Assembly: GCA_030446685.1 (NCBI GenBank)
Contig: JAUJMV010000027.1
Location: 2,508-47,749, forward strand
Length of the DNA: 45,242 nt
Direction of reading: 5' to 3'
DNA from: Thermomicrobiales bacterium
GTDB taxonomy: Bacteria > Chloroflexota > Chloroflexia > Thermomicrobiales > CADCWN01
In this document: positions 1-8,162 of the stretch, piece by piece
How the letters are laid out: each line of letters opens with the position of its first letter
Numbering within the stretch: the stretch's first letter is position 1
Translations under genes and position numbers: made by a program
Notes under the pieces: model-generated
The model's input: the letters and a program-made list of their open reading frames with translations, nothing else
What the model was told of the DNA's origin: nothing
Databases searched by the model: none

Positions 1-1
1 A

Positions 2-406
2 GCCGCGGACGTCGCGGCGGTAGTCCGCCCGGCGCTCACCCATCGGGATCTCTACCTGGCTAACGTGCTGGTCACTGACGGGCGTTTGGCGGCGCTGATC
101 GACTTCGAGCTTGCGAAGGGCTACGACCCGCTGCTCGACTTCGTGAAGCTCGGGATGTTTGTCTTCGAGCGCTGGCCGGAGAGCTTCGCCCCCTTCATGG
201 CCGCCTATCGTCGCGCCGCGGATCGCGCGCCGCGGGCAGAAGGGCGCCTGGTGGTGTGTCTCGCGCTCGAGCATTTCGTGCTGCTGCCGAACTGGGTCAC
301 GTTCGGCGAAGAGCGGCTGGCGCACGCCTCGCGGGATCGGCTGCGGAGTTGGCTGGCGGGATCGTATCCGTGGTGGATGAGGCGCATAGGGGCGGAGTTG
401 GGGTGA
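2..406 (+). CDS. aminoglycoside phosphotransferase (APH) family protein, 3' part
   Basis: The reading frame is open from base 2, so the gene starts before the window and only its last ~134 codons are present. The first visible residues include THRDLYLANVLV, the Brenner motif HxDxxxxN of the APH/choline kinase-like fold (catalytic Asp, then the Asn that binds metal). About 10 residues later comes LIDFELAKGYDPLLDF, which fits the second acidic metal-binding motif (usually IDW/FE). Members phosphorylate small hydroxyl-bearing substrates such as aminoglycosides, homoserine or sugars; the substrate cannot be told from this fragment. The C-terminal part is the usual helical tail. The family call is firm; a resistance role is not implied. 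Confidence 0.8.
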   Translation, partial: AADVAAVVRPALTHRDLYLANVLVTDGRLAALIDFELAKGYDPLLDFVKLGMFVFERWPESFAPFMAAYRRAADRAPRAEGRLVVCLALEHFVLLPNWVTFGEERLAHASRDRLRSWLAGSYPWWMRRIGAELG

Positions 407-430
407 CGGAGGACGCGGGCCGGTCGGGGC

Positions 431-451
431 CGACAGGCAAGCGGCCTGTCG
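431..451 (+). terminator. hairpin after the APH-like gene
   Basis: CGACAGGC (431-438) and GCCTGTCG (444-451) form an 8-bp perfect stem with a 5-nt loop, 25 nt after the stop codon of the APH-like gene. No T-run follows, so this is at best a weak or Rho-assisted terminator. Confidence 0.3.
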
Positions 452-577
452 TCTACAGTGAGGACCATTTCGCCGCGCGCTCCCGAAACGGGGGCCAGTA
501 TTCCGCAGGCGCTCCGCCCGCATCATGTACGGCGGGTGGTGCCGCCCAGGCACCGCGTACGCCGAAAGAAGCAGACA

Positions 578-1351
578 ATGATTGGTACGCTTCGCCCCAC
601 GTTCCTTTGCCTCCTCCTGGCCCTGCTCGTCGCCTGCGGGGCGCCCGACCGGCCGCCGCAGCAAGGAGCGCAAGCCGGGGTAGGCCGGGCCGTGCAGGAG
701 CCGCCCGCGGCGCTCGCCGCCACCCCGACGCGCGCCACAGCCACGGCACAACCGGTGGCATCGCCGAGCGCGGCGTTGGCCGGCTGCGGCGCCCTCTTCT
801 CGGGCGTCGCGGACCGCTTCGAGACGATCGAGGAGCTTGCCTGGTCCTCCCACCAGATCGTCGCTGGCACCATCGTGGAGCGGCTGCCCTCGGTGCGATC
901 CACCGCCCCGATCTCGCCGCGTGCGCCCGACCAGCGCGCGATCTTGACGGACTACGTGGTGCGGGTAGACCAGCGCGTGCGCGGCCTCCCGGTGCCCACC
1001 GTCCGGGTGCGCCAAGTCGGCGGGACGGTCGATGGCTGTAGCCTGACCAACATGGACGCGGTGGACCTGCCGATCGGCGGCCGGTTCCTGCTCTTCCTGC
1101 GCATCGATCCCGAGGTGGCCGCCCAGGTACCGACCTACCGGATCATCGCCGACTACCAGGGGGCCTGGCCGTTGGATCCCAACGGGACGGTCACTACGCG
1201 GGCGCCACACCACCAGCGGTATAACGGTGTGCCACTCGCGCAACTGGCCGGCCAGATGCGCACGATCTTGGCCGGGCCACCGCCGCGCACGGCGTTCCTG
1301 GAGCGGTACCTGGTGCCGCTCGATCAGGCCCCGCTGCCGCCACTGCCCTAG
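578..1351 (+). CDS. hypothetical lipoprotein
   Basis: A 257-residue protein. The ATG at 578 is chosen, rather than an earlier in-frame start, because it gives a clean type II signal peptide: positive N-terminus, hydrophobic stretch and lipobox LVAC with Cys20 as the lipidated residue. A Pro/Ala/Thr-rich linker (residues ~23-65) follows, typical of a lipoprotein tether. The folded part starts near CGALFSGVADRFETIEEL and includes VAGTIVERLP, RVDQRVRGLP and GGRFLLFLRID, a beta-rich pattern. This resembles small extracellular domains in which a promised secretion rate or binding surface is unknown; I do not recognise the family. It is probably anchored on the outer face of the cell membrane. It stands alone between the APH-like gene and the downstream regulator. 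Confidence 0.7.
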   Translation: MIGTLRPTFLCLLLALLVACGAPDRPPQQGAQAGVGRAVQEPPAALAATPTRATATAQPVASPSAALAGCGALFSGVADRFETIEELAWSSHQIVAGTIVERLPSVRSTAPISPRAPDQRAILTDYVVRVDQRVRGLPVPTVRVRQVGGTVDGCSLTNMDAVDLPIGGRFLLFLRIDPEVAAQVPTYRIIADYQGAWPLDPNGTVTTRAPHHQRYNGVPLAQLAGQMRTILAGPPPRTAFLERYLVPLDQAPLPPLP

Positions 1352-1432
1352 CGCGCACCGATCGGAGAACCGTTCGCGCAGATTTGCGGTCAGATTGTTG
1401 TCGGACCCTGGGATCAGCCGTGGGAGGGACGG

Positions 1433-2260
1433 ATGCGCGCGCGGGGATCGCGGACGCCGGGGGGGGCGCGCCTGCGGGCGTTGCGCGAAGGGGCGGGCCG
1501 GGCGCAACTGTGGGTCGAGGCCGAGGCGGAGCTGGGGAGCGGCTACCTGCAGCGGGTCGAGTCGGGCAAGGTGGCGCAGCCCGAGCGGGCGACCCTGGAG
1601 CGGGTCCTGGCCGCCCTGGGGGCGCGCTACAGCGAGCGGCGGGAGGTGCTCGAACTCTTCGGCTACGCCGTCGCCACCCCGCCGCCGACGGAGGAGGAGA
1701 TCGCCTGGGCGGCCGCCACCTGCCGCCGGGAGCTGCACGAGGTCGCCTTCCCGGCGTATGTGCTCGATTGCACGCACCGCCTCGTCGCCTGGAACCGTCA
1801 GGTCCCGCGCCTGCTCGGGATCGCCCCGGACGATTCGACCCTCGGGCGGCTGGCCTGCCGGTCGCTGCTGGCGGCCTGGTTCGATCCCACCTCGCCGCTC
1901 GCGCCGCTCGTCGCCGAGCCGGACCGCTTCCTGCCCGCGCTGATCCGTGCCTTCCGCTACGAGATGCAGCAGTTCCGCACCGAGGCGTGGTCCGCGGCGC
2001 TGCTCGCGCGGCTGCGCGACGACCTGCCGCGCTTCCGCCACTACTGGGCAGTGGTGGAGCGGGAGCCGGCCCCGGTCAGCACGACGCGGGCGCTCGTGCC
2101 GGTGCGGCTCGCCGTGCCGGGCGCGGGCCTCCTCCAATTCCGGCTCGCGTCCGAGCCCTTCGCGCGGGACGCGCGCTTCCGCCTGGTCTACTACTTCCCG
2201 GCCGACCCCGCCACGCTGCGTCGCTGCGCCGAGTGGGCCACCGACGGCGGGATCGCGTAG
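1433..2260 (+). CDS. XRE-family HTH regulator with MmyB-like ligand-binding domain
   Basis: A 275-residue transcription factor. Residues ~10-65 are a Cro/C1-type helix-turn-helix (LRALREGAGRAQLWVEAEAELGS then YLQRVESGKVAQP, the usual recognition-helix region with ExG). Residues ~95-270 match the PAS-like MmyB ligand-binding domain: PAYVLDCTHRLVAWNRQVPRLLG is the hallmark 'what is the current state / W-N' segment, followed by YEMQQFR and a C-terminal RLVYYFPADP region. In actinobacterial relatives this domain binds small ligands such as fatty acids and represses neighbouring genes. The ATG at 1433 follows a GGGAGGGACGG ribosome-binding site. It converges on the dioxygenase gene with only 4 nt between the two stops. 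Its target is unknown. Confidence 0.85.
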   Translation: MRARGSRTPGGARLRALREGAGRAQLWVEAEAELGSGYLQRVESGKVAQPERATLERVLAALGARYSERREVLELFGYAVATPPPTEEEIAWAAATCRRELHEVAFPAYVLDCTHRLVAWNRQVPRLLGIAPDDSTLGRLACRSLLAAWFDPTSPLAPLVAEPDRFLPALIRAFRYEMQQFRTEAWSAALLARLRDDLPRFRHYWAVVEREPAPVSTTRALVPVRLAVPGAGLLQFRLASEPFARDARFRLVYYFPADPATLRRCAEWATDGGIA

Positions 2261-2264
2261 GTCG

Positions 2265-3131
2265 TCAGGGCGTCGGGGCTGTCCGGGCGTCGGGCGGCGG
2301 GGGGCTGTAGGCGGCGCAGAGCATCCCGAAGTAGGTGGGCGCCTCGTAGCACAGGACCTCCGGGCGCAGATCCGCCCCCTCAAGGAGCCCGTGCAGGGCG
2401 AGGAGCGGCTCCACGGCCTCCGTGTAGGCGCGCGCGACCCACCCCGCGTCGTAGCCGAGCAGGCGGTCGAGCGCGCCGTCGCGGACCGCCTCCACCACGG
2501 CCGCGTCGCACTCGGCGGCGGCCGCGTCGAAGCCGTACGGGCCGTCCGGGGCGTGCCGGTGCGCGAGGTCGGCGCTGGCGATGAAGGCGACCCGCCGCCC
2601 CGTCCGGGCCGCGGCGGCGCGCACCGCGCGGCCGAAGCCGACGTACCCCTCCCGGCCGACCCCCGGCCCGACGCAGGCCGCGACGATCCGCGGCGGGGGC
2701 GAGAACGCCGCGCCGAGGTACCACAGGGGGTTCATCGCGCCGAAGTCGAGGTGCGGCGGGACGAAGTCGAGGAAGTTGCGGGCGCGGGCGACCGGGGTGC
2801 CCGCGGGGCGCGCCGCCGCCACGATCGCCGCGTTGAGCTCGCGGTCCACCTCGAACCGCAGCGAGTAGCCGTGCGCGGTCGCGCCCAGGTCGGCCGGGCC
2901 GCCCGTCTGGCCGTGGACCCCGGAGTTGTCCAGCAGCGAGATCGCGCCCTCCACCAGCAGGCCGTGCGGCTCGATGACCACGACGGTCTCGGGCCGTGCG
3001 GCCTCCATGCGCCGGCCCAGCTCCTCCAGCGCGGCGCGGCTCGCGCCGGCCTTGGCCCCGTCGGGGCCGGCGATCAGGGGGATCAGCAGCCAGGCGTGGG
3101 GGGCGATGCAGGCGAACACCACGTTGTCCAC
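2265..3131 (-). CDS. LigB / MEMO-type class III extradiol dioxygenase family protein
   Basis: A 288-residue cytoplasmic protein of the LigB superfamily (class III extradiol ring-cleavage dioxygenases and their AmmeMemoRadiSam-B relatives). Visible metal-ligand candidates are His12 (CIAPHAW) and His56 (VIEPHG), plus the conserved block FIASADLAHRHAPDGPYGFD near residues 195-215 and the C-terminal APTYFGMLCA. Family enzymes bind non-haem iron and open catechol-type rings, but many free-standing members are uncharacterised. No ring-oxidation pathway genes and no AMMECR1 or radical-SAM partner are next to it, so the substrate is open. The GTG at 3131 is chosen because GAGGAG lies 8 nt upstream. 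It sits downstream of the polysaccharide deacetylase gene on the same strand with 43 nt between them, so cotranscription is possible. Confidence 0.75.
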   Translation of the reverse strand: MDNVVFACIAPHAWLLIPLIAGPDGAKAGASRAALEELGRRMEAARPETVVVIEPHGLLVEGAISLLDNSGVHGQTGGPADLGATAHGYSLRFEVDRELNAAIVAAARPAGTPVARARNFLDFVPPHLDFGAMNPLWYLGAAFSPPPRIVAACVGPGVGREGYVGFGRAVRAAAARTGRRVAFIASADLAHRHAPDGPYGFDAAAAECDAAVVEAVRDGALDRLLGYDAGWVARAYTEAVEPLLALHGLLEGADLRPEVLCYEAPTYFGMLCAAYSPPPPDARTAPTP

Positions 3132-3174
3132 GGGGGCAGCTCCTCGCGATCCGCCCCGCCCGCGGCCCTGGCGC

Positions 3175-4296
3175 CTACGGGTCGGAGCGGACCAATTGCC
3201 GGTTGCCGAGCTTCGCCGCGTCGAGCTTGTCGGACAGGGCGGGCGGCAGGTCGCGTGGCACGGCCACCGTCGCCGAGTCCCCGTCGCTGACGTAGCGCAG
3301 CTCCGGCTGCTGCTCGAAGAAGCCGCCGAACCACTTGACCAACTCGTCGTCGTCGGCGCGGATGCGCGGGGTCCACATCAGGTCGCGGCGGGTGTCGAAG
3401 GGGGAAGGCGCCGGCTCCGCCCCGACCATCAGCGCCGCGCGGTGGCGGTAGGTCCGGCCGTTGTGGGTGAACCCCTCCAGGAGCGTCGTGTCGCCGCGGG
3501 GCGGGTACATCCCGAAGGGGAGCGCAATCGTCTCCACCGGCGCGCCCGGCACGAACCCGTGGATCGCGTCGACCGCCTCGGCCAGCTCCCGCTTGATCCG
3601 CTCGTCGTCCGCCTGCCGCAGGTTCGCGTGGTTGAGGGTGTGGTTGCCCAGCTCGTAGCCGTTCGCCAGCAGGAACTCGAGCTTCTCCTTCGCGAAGCGG
3701 CGCTGGTCGTGCTTGTCGTCGTCGTCGCCGAAGGGCAGCAGCGGCAGGATGTAGAAGGTCGCCGCGCGCCCGAAGTCGGGGTGGCGGGCGTACATCTCCT
3801 CCAGGATGCCGACCGCGCAGTCGGGGTCGATGATCTTCGAGCCGTCGGGCTGGACCAGGTAGCGGAACTGCGACTCGGCGCCGTCGTCGAAGGTGAGGAT
3901 CACCGGCGTCTTCCCCGCCGGGATGGCGATGTTCCCGTCGACGTACTGCCGCAGCGGCGTGAGGTAGTAGTCGTGCGCGTAGAGGTATTCGAGATCCCGG
4001 CGAAACTGGTCCGGCGAGCGGTTCCACTCGCCCGGTTCGTCGGTGATGTAGTGGTACATCAGGACCGGGATCAGCCCCAGCTCGTTCGGCCGCATCCGTG
4101 CCGCCGGCACGGCCGTCGGGGTCGGCTGGGCCACGGGCGCGGGCCGGTGCGGGGCAGCCGTCGGCTCGGCCGTGGCGGTGGCGGCGGGGGGGCTGGCCTG
4201 AGGCGGCGGCGTGGCCGGCGTGCCGCCGCAGGCCGCCAGGAGCAGTAGCACGATCGGCCAGAGCGCGTTCCATTGCTGACGACGACGTGCACGCAC
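3175..4296 (-). CDS. polysaccharide deacetylase (NodB/CE4) lipoprotein
   Basis: A 373-residue exported enzyme. The GTG at 4296 is chosen because AAGGAGGAGA lies 4 nt upstream and the product begins with a type II signal peptide ending in LAAC (Cys23 lipidated). A Pro/Thr/Ala-rich tether covers residues ~24-70. The CE4 domain starts at LIPVLMYHYI; ILTFDDGAES (about residue 132) is the catalytic TFDDG motif, and GNHTLNHANL (about residue 215) is the HxxxH metal-binding motif. ALPFGMYPPRG matches the later motif. CE4 enzymes remove N- or O-acetyl groups from cell-surface glycans such as peptidoglycan or GlcNAc polymers. The neighbouring upstream gene encodes a membrane-anchored glycosidase-like protein, which supports a shared role in surface polysaccharide processing. 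Confidence 0.9.
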   Translation of the reverse strand: MRARRRQQWNALWPIVLLLLAACGGTPATPPPQASPPAATATAEPTAAPHRPAPVAQPTPTAVPAARMRPNELGLIPVLMYHYITDEPGEWNRSPDQFRRDLEYLYAHDYYLTPLRQYVDGNIAIPAGKTPVILTFDDGAESQFRYLVQPDGSKIIDPDCAVGILEEMYARHPDFGRAATFYILPLLPFGDDDDKHDQRRFAKEKLEFLLANGYELGNHTLNHANLRQADDERIKRELAEAVDAIHGFVPGAPVETIALPFGMYPPRGDTTLLEGFTHNGRTYRHRAALMVGAEPAPSPFDTRRDLMWTPRIRADDDELVKWFGGFFEQQPELRYVSDGDSATVAVPRDLPPALSDKLDAAKLGNRQLVRSDP

Positions 4297-4500
4297 GCGA
4301 TCTCCTCCTTTGCCTTTCGTGGTCGCGCGCGCCCCGAGCGGCACGTCGCGACCACCCCCCTCGTCCGGCTCCCCGGTCGTGCCGCCCCCGGCGCCATATT
4401 GCCCGCGCGCCCCGCGACGGGCGCAAAGAATCAGCGCCGGTGATCGGCAGCCGGCCCCGTTGAAGTGTAGCCCCCCGTTGTCGAGACAGCCGGCCAGCCG

Positions 4501-6291
4501 CTACCGGCCCTCCGGCTGCAAGGCCCCCTCGGTGAAGACGTTCCCCGCGTTCCAGAGCAGCCAGCCGGTCGCCCCGAAGTCGTAGGTCGCCTGGATCTGG
4601 GCGCGCACCTCGGCCGGGCCGTAGTCGATCCCCTTGCCGTAGGAGAAGTCCTGCAGCCACGGCCGGAACTTCACCTTGGCGTTGTCGATCCGCCCCGCGC
4701 CGTGCTCCAAGCTCTCGAGGATCACCTCGTAGGGGTGATCGTTGGGCCGGTCGAAGCCCATCGAGCCGGCGTAGTAGTGTGACGGGTAGATCATCGGGCA
4801 GAGATAGTCGACCACCGGGGCGAGCTTCTCCAACTGCTGGCCGATGCCGTTGTCGTGCGGGTCCCAGAGGGCGATGCCGAAGATGTCGGCCGCCAGCGGC
4901 ACGCCGCGCGGCGCGAGCGCGTCGTGCGTCAGCTTCAGGAACTGGTAGACGGCCTCGGTGCGGCTCGCCATCGTGTTGGCCGTGCCGAGGTCGATCGCCT
5001 CCATGTCGCCGTCGGAGGGGAAGCGGACATAGTCGTACTGGACCTCGTCGAAGCCGAGCTGGGCCGCCTCGATCGCGACATCGGCGTTGTAGCGCCAGAC
5101 CTCCGGGCGCATCGCGTTCACCCAGGCGGTGCCGTTGAAGTTGCGCCAGATGCCGCCGGTCGTGCTGTTGCGCACCGCCAGTTCCGGCCGCGCCTTCGCC
5201 AGCGTCTCGTCCTGCATGCAGACGATCCGGGCGATCGTGTAGATCCCGTGCTCCTTGAGCGTCTTGAGGCGCGCGGGCAGGTCGTAGCGGGGGTGGACCG
5301 CGCCGATCTCCCGCGCCAGCGCGACCTGGCTGTCGTGGAAGAGCCAGCCGGTCTCGTCCTTGAAGTCGAGCACCATCGCGTTGATCTCGGTGCGGTCGGC
5401 GAGGGCCAGCAGGGCATTGAATTTGGCGTCATCGATGATCGAGTCGGGGGTCAGGTAGATCCCCTTGATCACCAGCGGCTCCAGCGCGAAGTCCTGCTCC
5501 GGTGTGGCCGCGAGGTCCTCCTCCCGCGGCGCGTAGCCCGGCGCCTTGACCGCGACCCGCGCGGCCTCCTCGGGCAGGCCGGCGAGCGTGTAGACCCCCG
5601 CGGCGTCGGTGGTGGCGGCGCGGCCGCCGATCGCCACGGTCGCGCCCGCCAGCGGCTCGCCGCCCGGCCCGCGCACGGCCCCGGTGAGGGTGTCCGGGCG
5701 CAGGGCGAGGTCGAGCGCCGCCCGCGGACCGACCTCCACCTCGCGGCGCGCGAAGCCCGGCCCCTCGGCGATCAGCCGGGCGCCCTCCGGCACGCCGGCG
5801 AGCTGGTAGCGCCCGTCCGGCCCGGTGGTCGCCTCGGCGGAGGCCGTGCCGTCCGGCCCCACCGCGCGGACGGCGACGCCGGGGAGGGGGGCGCCGCTCT
5901 TGCCGTGGACGACGGCGCCGGCGACGCCCGTGGGGCGGAGGGCGATCGTCAGGCCCCGCGCGCTCCCCGGCGCGATCTCCCGCTCGGCCCCGGCGTACCC
6001 GGCGGCCGGCGGCAGGACCAGCAGGGTCGGGGTCGTCACGGCCCGCAGGGTGAACCGGCCGTCGGGGTCGGTGGTGGCCCGCTGTTCGCCGAGGATCAGC
6101 GTCAGGCCGCCGAGCGGCTGGCCGCTGTAGGCGTCGGCGACGGTGCCCTCGACCGCCGCCGGGTCGGGGGCCGCGCGCAGCAGGCCGACGAAGACGGCGG
6201 CGGCGATCAGCACCGCCGTCCACAGCCCCGCCAGGAGGACGAGATCCGGCCGCCAGCGCCCGACGAACCGCCCCACACGCCCTGCCTGCAC
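4501..6291 (-). CDS. membrane-anchored DUF4015-type putative glycoside hydrolase with carboxypeptidase-regulatory repeats
   Basis: A 596-residue protein. The GTG at 6291 is chosen because a GAGGG site is 5 nt upstream and the product then starts directly with a membrane anchor (LVLLAGLWTAVLIAAAVFVG, residues ~15-34). Three carboxypeptidase-regulatory-like beta domains follow (~45-265), each with the pattern 'GTV/GAV..sGqPLpGvtV..T..dGrY.L'. Residues ~270-596 match the putative glycosyl hydrolase domain DUF4015: KGIYLTPDSI, MVLDFKDETG, DEVQYDYVRFPSDG, ADIFGIALWD, LCPMIYPSHY and a final TGWLLWNAGN, a TIM-barrel layout. The Asp and Glu in VLDFKDE and EVQYDYVRFP are the likely active-site residues. 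The substrate is unknown, probably an extracellular polysaccharide. The polysaccharide deacetylase gene follows on the same strand after about 200 nt. Confidence 0.85.
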   Translation of the reverse strand: MQAGRVGRFVGRWRPDLVLLAGLWTAVLIAAAVFVGLLRAAPDPAAVEGTVADAYSGQPLGGLTLILGEQRATTDPDGRFTLRAVTTPTLLVLPPAAGYAGAEREIAPGSARGLTIALRPTGVAGAVVHGKSGAPLPGVAVRAVGPDGTASAEATTGPDGRYQLAGVPEGARLIAEGPGFARREVEVGPRAALDLALRPDTLTGAVRGPGGEPLAGATVAIGGRAATTDAAGVYTLAGLPEEAARVAVKAPGYAPREEDLAATPEQDFALEPLVIKGIYLTPDSIIDDAKFNALLALADRTEINAMVLDFKDETGWLFHDSQVALAREIGAVHPRYDLPARLKTLKEHGIYTIARIVCMQDETLAKARPELAVRNSTTGGIWRNFNGTAWVNAMRPEVWRYNADVAIEAAQLGFDEVQYDYVRFPSDGDMEAIDLGTANTMASRTEAVYQFLKLTHDALAPRGVPLAADIFGIALWDPHDNGIGQQLEKLAPVVDYLCPMIYPSHYYAGSMGFDRPNDHPYEVILESLEHGAGRIDNAKVKFRPWLQDFSYGKGIDYGPAEVRAQIQATYDFGATGWLLWNAGNVFTEGALQPEGR

Positions 6292-6512
6292 GCTGTCCCT
6301 CTCCCCTCCGCGACGCCCGGCGTCGCGCACAACGCCACACCGCGGGGCGCACGCGCCACGCCGCACGCCCCCGCATCCCTCCAGCGCGGCCCGCACCGCG
6401 GGCCGCGCAAGCTCTTGAACTTGGTGGCCGTAGTATCGCACAGGCCGTCCGTTCGCGCCAGCGCCCGTGGACTGCGGCCGCGGACGTTGCGGGGGCAACA
6501 GCTCGGAGGCGG

Positions 6513-6609
6513 CTAGTCGGGTAGCGGGTAGTCGGGTAGAGGACGACGGCATCGCGATCGGCTTGACGGCTTGCTTGCGCCCCACTACCCGCCTACCCGC
6601 CTACCCGCC
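6513..6609. repeat. inverted arrays of a short tandem unit (CGGGTAG / CTACCCG)
   Basis: Three to four copies of a GGGTAG-containing unit (6513-6539) face three copies of the complementary CTACCCGC unit (6583-6609). They can fold into a long stem. The array lies between the divergent GH-like gene and the tRNA-Cys promoter. Similar inverted arrays of a different unit (GTCGAAG) occur at 11.3 and 44.6 kb. No coding potential is seen in 6292-6620. Confidence 0.6.
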
Positions 6610-6620
6610 TGCGCCCTACA

Positions 6621-6649
6621 TTGTGGGGGGCCGGGGCGTGTGGTACACT
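6621..6649 (+). promoter_or_regulatory. sigma70-type promoter of tRNA-Cys
   Basis: TTGTGG (6621-6626) and TACACT (6644-6649) are separated by exactly 17 nt and lie 43 nt upstream of the tRNA-Cys 5' end. Both hexamers match the consensus at four of six positions. The spacing and position make this the likely tRNA promoter. Confidence 0.6.
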
Positions 6650-6692
6650 AGCGTAGCGAAATCGCCCCCCGCGCGATGGCGCAGCACCGCCC

Positions 6693-6765
6693 GGTGCCGT
6701 AGCCAAGTGGTAAGGCATGGGTCTGCAAAACCCTGACCGTGGGTTCGAATCCACCGGCACCTCCA
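6693..6765 (+). tRNA. tRNA-Cys (anticodon GCA), CCA encoded
   Basis: The acceptor stem pairs GGTGCCG (6693-6699) with CGGCACC (6755-6761), followed by discriminator T (typical of tRNA-Cys) and a genome-encoded CCA (6763-6765). The anticodon loop is CTGCAAA with anticodon GCA at 6725-6727. The T-arm contains GGTTCGAATCC. The D-arm AGCCAAGTGGTAAGGC is normal. The gene looks intact. Confidence 0.95.
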
Positions 6766-6921
6766 GCACAACCGCATCCCCCGGCCCGACGGCGCCCGCG
6801 CGGCGCCGTTGCTGTTCGCGCCGCCGTTTGAGCGAGACGCGCCGCCGCTGTATCATCCCCCGGCGCCGGCGGGTGGCGCCGGGTTGGGCGAGGGCGCGTG
6901 GTGGCGTGAAAGGCGGGACCG

Positions 6922-7659
6922 ATGGCGGAGGCGGCGCGGGACGCGGGCGGCGAGCGGGTGCTGGGGAGCGAGCGGGTCTTCGCCGGGAAGCTGCTGACGG
7001 TGCGGGTGGATCGGGTGGCGCTGCCGGGTGGGCGCGAGACGGCGCGCGAGATCGTCGAGCACCCCGGCGCGGTCGGGATCGTCCCCCTGCTGCCGGACGG
7101 CCGGGTGGTCCTGGTGCGGCAATACCGCCACGCGGTCGGCCGCGCGCTGCTCGAAATCCCCGCCGGCACGCGCGACCAGCCAGGGAGTCCGCCGAGGCCG
7201 CCGCCGCGCGCGAGCTGGCGGAGGAGGACCGGCTACCGCGCGGCCAGCCTGACCCGGCTGGCGGCCTTCTACACCGCCCCCGGCTTCTGCACCGAGGAGC
7301 TGACCCTCTTCCTCGCCACCGGCCTGACCGCCGGCGCGCCGGCCGCGATGGACGACGAGGCGATCGCGGTCGAGACGGTCGCGCTCGACGCGGTCCCGGT
7401 GCTGCTGGCGCGCGGCGAGATCGCCGACGCCAAGACGATCGTCGGCCTGCTGGCCGCGCGCGGGCGGCGGCCGGGCGGTCGTAGGACGGCCGTGGATCAA
7501 GGACAGGCGGCTGTCTTCGGACGGCGGGCAGCGGCGGGTCCGCCGAGCCTGGCTGGGGTCGCGGCGCCGGGTGAGCGGCAGGGCGGATGCACACTCTACC
7601 CAGGAGGCCCGCCGGCCGGGAGCGCCCCCCGCCCAGGGCGATCGCGTCCTTATCCCTGA
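6922..7659 (+). pseudogene. Nudix hydrolase (ADP-ribose pyrophosphatase-like), Nudix box frameshifted twice
   Basis: The N-terminal part (ERVFAGKLLTVRVDRVALPGG, then EIVEHPGAVGIVPLLPDGRVVLVRQYRHAVGRALLEIPAGT) and the part after the box (TGYRAASLTRLAAFYTAPGFCTEELTLFLA) are typical of ADP-ribose pyrophosphatases, which split ADP-ribose into AMP and ribose-5-phosphate. Between about 7176 and 7229 the expected Nudix box is found only in another frame (ESAEAAAARELAEE). Joining the frames rebuilds G-x5-E-x7-REL-x-EE-x-GY. As written, the main frame is open but the metal-binding glutamates are replaced by a Pro/Arg-rich stretch, so the product would be inactive. Two compensating indels fit sequencing error better than decay, because the rest is conserved. 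The C-terminal ~55 residues after GLLAARG look non-native, so the true stop may be earlier. ATG at 6922. Confidence 0.75.
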
Positions 7660-8162
7660 CACTTGTTGTCCTGAAGCGCGCAATTGGCCCGCAGACGGCC
7701 GCTTCGCGCGCGTGGCCGCCACCCCGACGCCTGGCGCTGGCGCCGCTCTCCCCGCCTGCGCCAGTCGCGGAAGGGTGTGGCTGGCAGTAACACTGCCGTC
7801 TGTCCGTCAAGCCAACCGGGACGGGCGCATCTCCCTGGATGGTGGGGTCACAAGTGTTCGGCAATGAGCTGCAATCGCCCTGGCCCCCGCCCCGCCCCGC
7901 AGTACCATTCCGCAGTCGCTGCCAAACAGCATAGCCAATGGAACCATCGTCACAATCGGGACCAGAATCAGGACTCGCTGTCCGGGCCCGCGGCTGCCTT
8001 TGCGCCGTGGGGAAAGGAGGGTGCCCCCCGAGAGCGGTTGGAGCGCGTCCGTCAGGAGGGCGCCGGCGAGGGTGCGGGGCGCGGTGAGCCGTTCACCGCG
8101 AGCCGGGTGGGGTCCGTCGCCGGCAAGTCGTGTATCGGCCCGTGGAGGGCGAAGGAGCGCAG
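7660..8162. other. intergenic, no gene seen
   Basis: About 500 nt between the Nudix gene and the protease gene. Open frames here are short and lack coding character or a ribosome-binding site. The stretch near 7900-7970 is less GC-rich and may hold the protease promoter, but I cannot place hexamers with confidence. Confidence 0.5.
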
